Positions 1 through 8,139 of a stretch of 33,519 bases of DNA are shown here, piece after piece; the first letter of the stretch is position 1, and the number at the start of each line of letters is the position of its first letter. The notes under the pieces are model-generated. The model searched no databases. It was not told where the DNA came from and saw only the letters and a program-made list of their open reading frames with translations. The stretch is from NCBI GenBank assembly GCA_021850705.1, contig JAJZKU010000010.1, positions 1 to 33,519 of the forward strand, in the 5' to 3' direction. This DNA comes from Microcaldota archaeon (GTDB lineage: Archaea; Micrarchaeota; Micrarchaeia; Micrarchaeales; CABMGC01). The translations under genes were made by a program, and so were the position numbers.

Positions 1-850
1 CCGACTGCATATTTATTGGATTGGAGAAGTAAAGGTATGTCGTTACGGGATTTGCATAATTTCCGCTCTGCTTTGCAGCAGCTACCTTCTGCGGATTCTG
101 CGTAAAGTCCTTTATCTTGTTAAGGGCACTTGCAAGAGAGGCAGGATCCCTTGTCATCCTTGCACCGTTTGCATCAGCCATATACTCCCTCCTTCTTGAT
201 ATGGCAAGTCTGAGGAGCATTGCGACCAATGGGGCGAGCAGTGCCAATACCAACTCTACAATCAGTACAAGTCCGCCATTGCTCCTGTTCCCGCCTATTC
301 CACCGAAGAAGAATGAGTACCTGAAGAAAGCCGCAATTATGCCTATGACGCCTCCAAAGACAATGGCAAGCATCATGAACTGTATGTCGTTGTTGTATAT
401 GTGGGATATCTCATGCGAGAGGACACCCTCGAGCTCCTGCCTGTTCATCATTGAGAGAAGTCCGGTTGTCACAGCTATGGAAGCGTTGTTCTTGTTTCTC
501 CCAGTTGCAAATGCATTAGGATCCTTGGTATCTATTACGTATATCTTGGGCATCTTTATCTGCCCGGCAGCAGCAAGCCCTCCTACTATTTCATATAGTA
601 CAGGATAATCTTTCTGGCTTGCAGGTTTAGCCCTTGATAATTTAAGCACTGTGCTTGCCCCGTAAAAGTATGAGAAGAGCGCATATGCAGCTATTATTAT
701 GCCGCCTATTATCAATCCGAACAGACCTCCGCCAAGCAGCCACACTACCAAGTATATTATCGCGAAGAAGAGTAGAGAGAAGAGCATCATCAGTATTATT
801 GACTTCAGCCTGTTTCTCGCTATTTCGTCAAAGAAGCTCGCCACTCTCAT
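1..850 (-). CDS. htpX: HtpX-like M48 family membrane metalloprotease (3' end truncated by window edge)
   Basis: Reverse-strand translation from ATG at 850 gives MRVASFFDEIARNRLKS..., two hydrophobic segments, then GVLSHEISHIYNND (HExxH) and SRRREYMADANGARMT; runs off the left edge. A GTG at 844 is an alternative start (GGTG-N6). Confidence 0.9.
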   Translation of the reverse strand, partial: MRVASFFDEIARNRLKSIILMMLFSLLFFAIIYLVVWLLGGGLFGLIIGGIIIAAYALFSYFYGASTVLKLSRAKPASQKDYPVLYEIVGGLAAAGQIKMPKIYVIDTKDPNAFATGRNKNNASIAVTTGLLSMMNRQELEGVLSHEISHIYNNDIQFMMLAIVFGGVIGIIAAFFRYSFFFGGIGGNRSNGGLVLIVELVLALLAPLVAMLLRLAISRRREYMADANGARMTRDPASLASALNKIKDFTQNPQKVAAAKQSGNYANPVTTYLYFSNPINMQS

Positions 851-861
851 CACCAGTTAAA

Positions 862-1521
862 CTACTTGCCGCCTGCTTTCTTCCCAGCCTTTGGCTGATT
901 CTGTGAAGGCTGCTGTCCTCCCTGCTGAGACTGTGCAGCAGGCTGCTGCGGAGCCTGTGAATTGAGGTCGCTGAAGTCTACCTTGACTACAGCCTTTTCC
1001 TCATCAGGTGCCTGGAAGAAGTCAGCCTTCTTGAAGTTAAACGTAGACGCAATCCATACGTTAGGCACGGTCTGCGTTGCATTGTTGTAATCAAGAACAT
1101 AATCGTTATAAGAGGTCCTTACAAAGGCTATCCTGTCCTCTGTAGCTGCGAGCTCCTGCTGCAGCTGCTGGAAGTTCTGCGATGCCTTAAGGTCCGGATA
1201 GTTCTCAGCCACTGCGAATATCGACTTCAGGGCCTGGCTTAGCTGGTTGTTTGCAGCAGCTTTGTCCTGGACCGAACCGGTAACAAGAGATGCCCTTATC
1301 TTTGTAACGTCTGTAAGTACTCCGCGCTCATACTTGGCATAGCCCTTTACGGAATCTATCAGATTAGGTATCAGGTCATACCTTCTCTTAAGCTGCACAT
1401 CTATCTGCGCCCACGCATCCTGTACCCTGTTCCTCTTCACTACAAGGCCGTTGTACATCGCCCCTATGGCTATAAGGACCAAAAGAACAACTATGCCTCC
1501 TATTATTTCAAGCAATACCAT
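862..1521 (-). CDS. lemA: LemA family protein
   Basis: N-terminal TM then NGLVVKRNRVQDAWAQIDVQLKRRYDLIPNLIDSVKGYAKYE, typical of LemA; directly upstream of htpX as in many LemA-HtpX operons. Confidence 0.92.
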   Translation of the reverse strand: MVLLEIIGGIVVLLVLIAIGAMYNGLVVKRNRVQDAWAQIDVQLKRRYDLIPNLIDSVKGYAKYERGVLTDVTKIRASLVTGSVQDKAAANNQLSQALKSIFAVAENYPDLKASQNFQQLQQELAATEDRIAFVRTSYNDYVLDYNNATQTVPNVWIASTFNFKKADFFQAPDEEKAVVKVDFSDLNSQAPQQPAAQSQQGGQQPSQNQPKAGKKAGGK

Positions 1522-1615
1522 GATCTCACAGCAGGAAGCGTTTCCGACCGATTTTTTTAAATAAGCTTCCGATACAATTATGAATAATAAGTATATATAC
1601 TTATCTTCACGTTAC

Positions 1616-1687
1616 GCCTCCGTAGCTCAGTGGTAGAGCGTCTGCATGGTAAGCAGAAGGTCGCGAGTCCAATTCTCGCCGGTGGCT
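1616..1687 (+). tRNA. tRNA-Thr (anticodon GGT)
   Basis: Cloverleaf read by eye: acceptor GCCTCCG/CGGTGGC (with 4U-69U mismatch), D-arm GCTC..GAGC, anticodon arm TCTGC-ATGGTAA-GCAGA, T-arm GCGAG-TCCAATT-CTCGC. Confidence 0.9.
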
Positions 1688-1826
1688 TACAGCGGATGAC
1701 GAAATGCAGAGAAAGGTAATATGCTTTACGGGGCAGAGTGCAGTTGGGAAGAGCACTATTGCAAAATAGCTCTGCAATAATATGGAATTACTGATTCAGG
1801 CAAATATTCTGATAAATAGGGATTAA

Positions 1827-2336
1827 ATGGAAGAGATGATAGATATAGTGGATGAGAACAACAGGGTTATTGGTGAAGCTCCAAGAAAAGGCATACATAA
1901 GACGGACAAGATGCACCGTGCAGTGCATATATTCCTATTTGACAAATCCGGAAGGATGTGGCTCGAGCTAAGGTCCGCAGATACCGATACCTTTCCGCTG
2001 CATTACAACTCAGCAGCCGCAGGTCATGTCAGCAAGGGCGAATCAACGTTAAATGCTGCTATCCGTGAAGTGGACGAGGAGCTAGGCGTTCCGGTAAAGC
2101 TCAAAATGCTGTATACGCAAACGCCTTCAGAAGCTACTGCAAACGAGTTCATAACGCTATATGTAGCAATGACTGACAAAGAGCCTAGAAAGCATGAAAT
2201 GACAGAAAAGCTGGAGAGATTCACAATTCCCGAGGTAGACAAGATGATAAGCAGCGGAGTAAAGGTCGCCCCATCATTCCTGACTCTATACAAATGGTGG
2301 AAGGAGAACGGAATGGTAAAAGGAGAGGAGCAGTAA
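1827..2336 (+). CDS. NUDIX hydrolase, isopentenyl-diphosphate delta-isomerase-like
   Basis: DENNRVIGEAPRKGIHKTDKMHRAVHIFLFD...SAAAGHVSKGESTLNAAIREVDEELGV: NUDIX box and IDI-like N-terminus. Confidence 0.8.
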   Translation: MEEMIDIVDENNRVIGEAPRKGIHKTDKMHRAVHIFLFDKSGRMWLELRSADTDTFPLHYNSAAAGHVSKGESTLNAAIREVDEELGVPVKLKMLYTQTPSEATANEFITLYVAMTDKEPRKHEMTEKLERFTIPEVDKMISSGVKVAPSFLTLYKWWKENGMVKGEEQ

Positions 2337-2373
2337 CAAATCCAAAAGAACAGCAGCTCCTCTGCGTTAAGGT

Positions 2374-2631
2374 TTACTCCTTGTACCCTTCATACACTTC
2401 AGAGCGGGAGTGCTCCTTGTCATACGTGTAGACGTGCTCGCTCTCTTCTCCATGTGTTTTTGCATGGCTTCCGTCGCAGAACGGCTTGTTCTTTGACAAT
2501 CCGCATGCACAGATGTGCACTTCGTACTTGAGCAGCTTCTCATCGTTTGTAAGGTTCTTAAAACCTGCAAGATCCCCAAGCTTCACAGCATAGGGATGGT
2601 CTCTCTCATGAACAATTATTCTCTTTCCCAT
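2374..2631 (-). CDS. CDGSH iron-sulfur domain protein
   Basis: VHICACGLSKNKPFCDGSHAKTH matches the CxCxx(S/T)xxxPxCDGSH signature. Start chosen at ATG (MGKRIIVHERD), preceded by GTG-N5. Confidence 0.88.
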   Translation of the reverse strand: MGKRIIVHERDHPYAVKLGDLAGFKNLTNDEKLLKYEVHICACGLSKNKPFCDGSHAKTHGEESEHVYTYDKEHSRSEVYEGYKE

Positions 2632-2709
2632 ATTACCACAAGAATATATGTCTGCCAAAATTAATAAGCAATCTGTCTGCTGCTTGCAGATTACTGCATA
2701 TTGTAAAAT

Positions 2710-4674
2710 TTACCATACTCCTATATACTTCCTCGTTTGCTGAATACCATCCTTCGGAGGGAAGGCCTTGTCAAAGGCAGGGTTGTTCTGAGAAGGTATT
2801 ATCGCCCTGTACTTAGCCGGCGAGTGCGGATCAACTACGATATACATCGTGGTCAATTCCTTGCTATAAACAGATCTCCACACCTGTGCATACGAGATGA
2901 AGAACCTTTGGCTCTGATCGAAGCCGTCAACCACAACATTCCCTGCAGGATCTTTGCCAAGCCTTCGCATCAAAGCATCATATGCGATGTTAACCCCTCC
3001 AAGGTCCGCAAGGTTCTCTCCCATGGTCAGCTTGCCGTTTATGAAGACTCCAGGAAGAATCTCTTTTGAAGAGTACTCCTTTTCCACAAGGTCTGCAAGC
3101 TCATTGAACTTCTTCTCATCATCTGTTGTCCACCAGTCATTAAGATTTCCATCTGCGTCATGCGACCTTCCATTATTGTCGAAGCCATGCGTGATCTCAT
3201 GCCCTATCACTGTTCCTATGCCTCCATAATTGACTGCATAATCAATATTCTTGTCGAAGAACGGTGGCTGCAGTATGCCTGCAGGGAAGACCACTCTGTT
3301 GTCAGAAGGGGAGTTGTAAGCGTTTACATCCTGGGGGTTCATCTGCCACTCCTCTTTGTCAACCGGGAGTCCTACACGCCTGGTATACCTCAAAGTCTCA
3401 AATACTGATGTACGTATGACATTGCCTACATAATCATCAGGGTCTGTCACAAGCCCTTTATAATCGCGGAATCTATCGGGATAGCCGACCATTACCTTCA
3501 TCTTGCTAAGTTTCTCTATCGCCTTAGCCTTTGTCTCATCTCCCATCCATGTAAGAGCCTGTATCCTCTCCTTGAGAACTTCTATAAGGTCCGAAACCAG
3601 CTCCTCTGTCTTCCTCTTGGCTTCCTCATCAAAGTGCTCCTTTACATATATGCTTCCGAGAGCTTCTCCTACGCACGCATTCACCATCCTTATAGCACGC
3701 TTCCATCTGACGCGCTGCTCCTTCTGGCCAAGGAGCTTCCTCCCGAACATGTCAAAATGCTCTTCATCAGCCTGCTTGTGCAGCATTGAAGCATACTCGT
3801 TTATCACATTCCAGTAAAGGTAAATCTTTATCCTATCCAGACTTTCATTAATCATCATAGAATTTATGAAGTCAAGGAAGTCAGGTTGCCTGACTATTAT
3901 GTAAGGAACATCAGGAACCTCAAATCTCTTCATATCCTCTCTAAGCATCAGATTTCCATATCTCTTCTCAAGCTCATCGGTCTTAATCTGATTATAGTTC
4001 TTTATATCGTTGATTACATCTTCGCTCGCCCAGCTTGCCTTTGCAATCTTGGTCTCTATATCAAGAACTGTATCTGCCCACTCTTTGGCTTTGCTCTCCT
4101 CCATGCCATATAATATGAACATCTTCTTCATGTGTTCTAGGTAGTATCTGCGTATCTCTGCCATATCTTCCTTAAGGTAATAATCCCTGTCAGGCAGAGA
4201 CAAGCCTCCTTGATTTATGTAAAAGGCATATACCGAAGACTTTTTGTCATCAGGCGCCACGAAGAATCCGAAGAAAGGATAAATGCCAAGCATATTTAGT
4301 TCAGGAATCGAACGTGCAAGTTCCTCCTTTGAATTTATGCTACTGGCCAATTTCCATGCATTCTCAATAGGCTTGAATTTCAGTTCCTCTATCCTTTCTG
4401 TATTCATGGCAGATGAATAAATATCTCCGACAAGCTTTGCATAAAATCCTGCATCACTCTTCCCAGATGCGCATCTCTCTGCTATCTCATGCAGGTAATC
4501 CAGATTAAGCTCACTCAACTCCCTGAACGCACCTATGGAAGGGAGATCAGGGGGCAGAGGATGCGTGTCTATCCATTTTCCAGCCGCAAACCTGTAGAAA
4601 TCCTCTCTCGGATCTACGGATTTATCCATATACTCTAGAGAAAATCCTATGTTCCTGTTTGTACTATCGCTCAT
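2710..4674 (-). CDS. pepO: M13 family (neprilysin/PepO-like) zinc metallopeptidase
   Basis: VNAYNSPSDNRVVFPAGILQPPFFD, VIGHEITHGFDNNGR (HExxH), GENLADLGGVNIAYDAL: all M13 hallmarks. Confidence 0.95.
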   Translation of the reverse strand: MSDSTNRNIGFSLEYMDKSVDPREDFYRFAAGKWIDTHPLPPDLPSIGAFRELSELNLDYLHEIAERCASGKSDAGFYAKLVGDIYSSAMNTERIEELKFKPIENAWKLASSINSKEELARSIPELNMLGIYPFFGFFVAPDDKKSSVYAFYINQGGLSLPDRDYYLKEDMAEIRRYYLEHMKKMFILYGMEESKAKEWADTVLDIETKIAKASWASEDVINDIKNYNQIKTDELEKRYGNLMLREDMKRFEVPDVPYIIVRQPDFLDFINSMMINESLDRIKIYLYWNVINEYASMLHKQADEEHFDMFGRKLLGQKEQRVRWKRAIRMVNACVGEALGSIYVKEHFDEEAKRKTEELVSDLIEVLKERIQALTWMGDETKAKAIEKLSKMKVMVGYPDRFRDYKGLVTDPDDYVGNVIRTSVFETLRYTRRVGLPVDKEEWQMNPQDVNAYNSPSDNRVVFPAGILQPPFFDKNIDYAVNYGGIGTVIGHEITHGFDNNGRSHDADGNLNDWWTTDDEKKFNELADLVEKEYSSKEILPGVFINGKLTMGENLADLGGVNIAYDALMRRLGKDPAGNVVVDGFDQSQRFFISYAQVWRSVYSKELTTMYIVVDPHSPAKYRAIIPSQNNPAFDKAFPPKDGIQQTRKYIGVW

Positions 4675-4769
4675 TATATCAAGAGATAACTGGATGCTTA
4701 AAAATTATAATTGCATGCACCCAGAGTCTTTAGTCTTGTAGAAGGATATGCTACGCAATCTTGATAATA

Positions 4770-4840
4770 AGCCAGGAAAGGGAGTTGAACCCCTCTACTC
4801 CGCTCTGCAGGCGGACGCATAGCCGATCTGCCATCCTGGC
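4770..4840 (-). tRNA. tRNA-Cys (anticodon GCA)
   Basis: Reverse strand GCCAGGA...TCCGC-CTGCAGA-GCGGA...AGGGG-TTCAACT-CCCTT-TCCTGGC-T folds as a cloverleaf. Confidence 0.92.
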
Positions 4841-4932
4841 AACAGTAGCACAAGGCTAAACTGTAAGAACCACATATTATAAAGGTACATTGCTTAATAA
4901 ATTTGTCCTGCCAAGGGCAAAGGGTGTTTGAT

Positions 4933-6057
4933 ATGGCAATAGCATTCGAAACGATACCTAAAGAGCTTGTCTCGGAGTCATCCGTTTATGACTACAAGAC
5001 GCCTCTTGTGAAGTTGATAGAGAAGATAAACGAGGAAGGAGCGGTTGTTGTAACAAGGAATAAGCGCTACTATGGGATAGTGGACAGGAAGGCACTAGGG
5101 AAGAAAAGAAACCTTACTGTGTCCGAAACGCTTCCTGTAGGGAAGCTTGCCATTAAGACTGCTGTTGTAAATGCAGGTTCAAGCATAAGCAGCGTTATAA
5201 AGGAGTTCAATTCCTCTTCCATAAATGCACTCCCTTACATGGAGAACAATAAGGTAAAAGGTATGCTGAAGAGGAACGGCATACTCAAGGCAATGCTCTC
5301 ACTTCACATGCTATCGGACAAGACCGTATCAGAAGCAATGAGCTTCCCAATACTTGTAATAGAGCAGGATGAGGATGTAAGAAGGGCAAAGGAGCTCATG
5401 GAGCAGTACAAGGTAAAGAAGCTGCCAGTTGCCTCTGCAAAAGGGGAGATATACGGAGTGCTTAGGTACAGTGACATAATTAGATTTGGAATGAAAGAGG
5501 CAAGCAGGAGTTCCAAGAGCAACAAAGGTACAGTATCGATGAGCGGGACAAAGGCAAGTGATATAGCAACCCATGATTTCAGGACTGTAGACTCTGACTC
5601 AAATCTGGAAGGGGCAGTCAGGGATTTCATCAACAACAAGAGCAGTACGATCATAGCTACAAGGAAGGGCAAGCCAGTAGGCATACTGACAATAAGCAAC
5701 ATATTCGAGCTTGCATCAAAGGAGATAAGCACAACCGATTATGACATAGTGCTCTCAGGCCTTGATGAGTACACAAAGGAGTACGAAAGCGATCTGCTAA
5801 ACGAGCTTAACAAAATGGCAGAGAAGATAGACAGGTTCAGCGGCATAAAGGTCAGCTATATACACCTTAATATAAAGAGGATAAAGTCCAGGAGCTACCA
5901 GCTGAAGGCAATGGTCGGCCTTACAAACAAGGGAGTGACAACCATACACGTTGAGGACTTCAACCTGTATAGCACCATGCAGAAGCTAGAAAAGATAATG
6001 TACGACAAGATTAAAAATCAGAAGGAGCTCATAATAACAAACAGGGAGAGAGATTGA
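4933..6057 (+). CDS. CBS-domain protein (four CBS-like repeats)
   Basis: Repeated CBS-type segments (VSEAMSFPILVIEQDEDVRRAKELMEQYKVKKLPVASAKGEIYGVLRYSDIIRFG; ASDIATHDFRTVDSDSNLEGAVRDFINNKSSTIIATRKGKPVGILTISNIFEL). Start at MAIAFETIPKE, preceded by GGTG-N6. Confidence 0.85.
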   Translation: MAIAFETIPKELVSESSVYDYKTPLVKLIEKINEEGAVVVTRNKRYYGIVDRKALGKKRNLTVSETLPVGKLAIKTAVVNAGSSISSVIKEFNSSSINALPYMENNKVKGMLKRNGILKAMLSLHMLSDKTVSEAMSFPILVIEQDEDVRRAKELMEQYKVKKLPVASAKGEIYGVLRYSDIIRFGMKEASRSSKSNKGTVSMSGTKASDIATHDFRTVDSDSNLEGAVRDFINNKSSTIIATRKGKPVGILTISNIFELASKEISTTDYDIVLSGLDEYTKEYESDLLNELNKMAEKIDRFSGIKVSYIHLNIKRIKSRSYQLKAMVGLTNKGVTTIHVEDFNLYSTMQKLEKIMYDKIKNQKELIITNRERD

Positions 6058-6068
6058 CTGGTGGGAGA

Positions 6069-6539
6069 ATGCGATCAAGAAGCAGGAAGGGCCAATCGAG
6101 CTTTGAGCTTCTACTTACGCTCTCCTTCGGACTTGCAATACTCCTTCCTGTAGTAGTAATCGCATTCATACAGGTTTCAAATGCAAATACCTCTTTCGGC
6201 AGTGCGGAGTCGCAGCAGGCAGCATCAAATCTTGCAAGCGTAGCTTCGATAGTTGGGAATGAAGGGCCTCCTGCAAGAGCCATAACCAGCATAAATGTTC
6301 CTCCAGGCGTAAGCAACATATACATAGGAAATACTACAAACGGTGTAGGGAACCTGGTCATATTCGTAGTTGACTCGGCTGCAGGCCCGAGCTACATAAC
6401 CGAATACGTGCCTGTATCGGTAAGCGGAAACCTGCAGGGAATAACGACTCCTGGAACATATCTTATAAACGTAACTGCAGTCGCATCCTGTCCAAGCGAC
6501 CCTGTTGTAAGATGCGTTTACATGCAGGCAGTAACCTAA
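6069..6539 (+). CDS. Class III signal peptide-containing protein (archaeal type IV pilin-like)
   Basis: MRSRSRKGQSSFELLLTLSFGLAILLPVVVIAF: basic n-region, KGQ/SSFE cleavage-like site followed by a hydrophobic helix. Start preceded by GGTG-N5. Confidence 0.8.
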   Translation: MRSRSRKGQSSFELLLTLSFGLAILLPVVVIAFIQVSNANTSFGSAESQQAASNLASVASIVGNEGPPARAITSINVPPGVSNIYIGNTTNGVGNLVIFVVDSAAGPSYITEYVPVSVSGNLQGITTPGTYLINVTAVASCPSDPVVRCVYMQAVT

Positions 6540-6580
6540 CTCTTTTTTAGTCTTTCCTTATTGATACTAATCTATCCTAT

Positions 6581-6665
6581 GCAGGGATAGCAAAGCTTGG
6601 CCAAATGCGGCAGGTTCAGGGCCTGCTCCCGTAGGGGTTCGAGAGTTCAAATCTCTCTCCCTGCA
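6581..6665 (+). tRNA. tRNA-Leu (anticodon CAG), class II long variable arm
   Basis: Acceptor GCAGGGA/TCCCTGC, anticodon arm GCAGG-TTCAGGG-CCTGC, variable arm TCCCGTAGGGGTTC, T-arm GAGAG-TTCAAAT-CTCTC. Confidence 0.93.
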
Positions 6666-6748
6666 TACTAATATCAGAATAAGACAGAGTATCGGCAAGC
6701 ATTATAAATATGATTGTGCAATCATATATTGTGTCAATAGGTGCAGGT

Positions 6749-7243
6749 ATGATAAACGCAATACGCCTGGTACTCGGCTCTAAAACTTACCTGTTTGCTT
6801 TTCTAGTAATCGCAATATTATCATTTCTCGGTTATTCGTTTCTCATTTCAAGCTCTTCGTTAAATCTCCTTCAGCCCAAAATAATACTTGGCCTAAATGC
6901 TTTCTCCCTTACAGTATCTGTTCTAGTAAGCGTGCTTCTCGGATTCTCTCTTGCTGCCAATGCCTATGCATTTTCAAACAATACCTCGATGAGTGGCAAG
7001 ACAGGGTTCGGTGCAATACTTGCCGCACTGCTGCCCAGTAGCCTATGCTGCACATCGGTCATACCTGCAATACTGGCTGCGTTTGGCGCATCTACATCCA
7101 CAATAATAGGAACGGCAGGCGCTATTCAGGGACCGTTTGCAACCTATGAGCCACTCTTTATTATATCCTCGATAATACTTCTTGCCTTCAGTGTCTTTCT
7201 CGTGACAAGAAATATTGAGAAATGTTGTAAGGTGAAAAAATGA
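6749..7243 (+). CDS. Small multi-TM protein, MerT-like/mercury-cluster membrane protein
   Basis: Four predicted hydrophobic segments and a paired-Cys motif in LLPSSLCCTSVIPAILAAFGAS. Start assigned to MINAIRLV because AGGTG lies exactly 5 nt upstream. First gene of a run ending in merA. Confidence 0.65.
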   Translation: MINAIRLVLGSKTYLFAFLVIAILSFLGYSFLISSSSLNLLQPKIILGLNAFSLTVSVLVSVLLGFSLAANAYAFSNNTSMSGKTGFGAILAALLPSSLCCTSVIPAILAAFGASTSTIIGTAGAIQGPFATYEPLFIISSIILLAFSVFLVTRNIEKCCKVKK

Positions 7244-7797
7244 AAAAAAGCTTGATGATAGGTGCGGTAGTCAGTATTGTGGTAATCGCAGCTGTGCTGT
7301 TGTTTATTCAGTCAAATCAGAATATCAGGAGTGAAAATACCAAAAACATCACTATAGGGTCTAAAGCTCCGGATTATAATTTTCTTCTGGATAACGGTTC
7401 ATATGCAAATCTATCAAAATACAAAGGGCATACTACGCTCTTATGGTTTGTAGCTACATGGTGTTCTACCTGCGCCCAGGGGAATCAGGTTGTAAATCAG
7501 AACTATCAATTCTTCAAGAGCCGTGGAATCAAGATAGTGGAACTGGAAATGTACAATGACCTCGGTTACCAGGGTCCTGCTATAGCCAACTTTGTAAGCT
7601 CTTATGCACCAAACGCTTACTCCAACAATACAGTAATACCTGCTCTTGCAGGATATAATATGACTGCAAGTTACGACCCTAAGGGCTATCTTGACATATA
7701 CTATCTTATCTCTTCAAATGGCACTGTGTTATACATAAACGGGTCTCCTTCATATACTCTGGGCCAGTTGGAAGGGGCAATAAACAGCTCTTTATAG
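7240..7797 (+). CDS. Membrane-anchored TlpA/thioredoxin-like protein
   Basis: N-terminal TM, GSKAPDYNFLLDNGSYANLSKYKGHTTLLWFVATWCSTCAQGNQV (CxxC). AGGTG-N5-ATG start. Confidence 0.85.
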   Translation: MKKSLMIGAVVSIVVIAAVLLFIQSNQNIRSENTKNITIGSKAPDYNFLLDNGSYANLSKYKGHTTLLWFVATWCSTCAQGNQVVNQNYQFFKSRGIKIVELEMYNDLGYQGPAIANFVSSYAPNAYSNNTVIPALAGYNMTASYDPKGYLDIYYLISSNGTVLYINGSPSYTLGQLEGAINSSL

Positions 7798-7806
7798 CGT
7801 GATCAT

Positions 7807-8139
7807 ATGGACAAATTGGAGTTTAAGGTATTTTTCTATGCGATAGGAGATTACAGCAGATTCAGCATACTGGAGGCACTTGAAAAGAAGGACCTTAATG
7901 TAAGCGAGATTGTCGAGATTACTGGCATTGAGCAGAGCAACGCCTCCCATCATCTGCACTGCCTGCTTAATTGTGGTTTCGTTAAGGTCAGAAAGGAGGG
8001 AAAGGAGCGCATATACGCAATAAATACAGAAGTAAAGCAGACGGTAAGGAGCATAATAAAGCACATAAACTATTACAAAACGCAGATAATATCATGTGAT
8101 ATTGCAAACAAGGAGTACATTTCAAAGGTGGTTAGATAG
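7807..8139 (+). CDS. ArsR-family winged-helix transcriptional regulator
   Basis: YSRFSILEALEKKDLNVSEIVEITGIEQSNASHHLHCLLNCGFVKVRKEGKERIYAI. Confidence 0.88.
   Translation: MDKLEFKVFFYAIGDYSRFSILEALEKKDLNVSEIVEITGIEQSNASHHLHCLLNCGFVKVRKEGKERIYAINTEVKQTVRSIIKHINYYKTQIISCDIANKEYISKVVR

Noticed and set aside
117-906. Plus-strand ORFs of 163 aa and 83 aa
   Set aside because: Antisense to htpX/lemA, which have clear family motifs.
2367-2579. 70-aa minus-strand ORF overlapping the CDGSH gene
   Set aside because: Alternative frame of a clear CDGSH CDS; low-complexity R/T/S composition.
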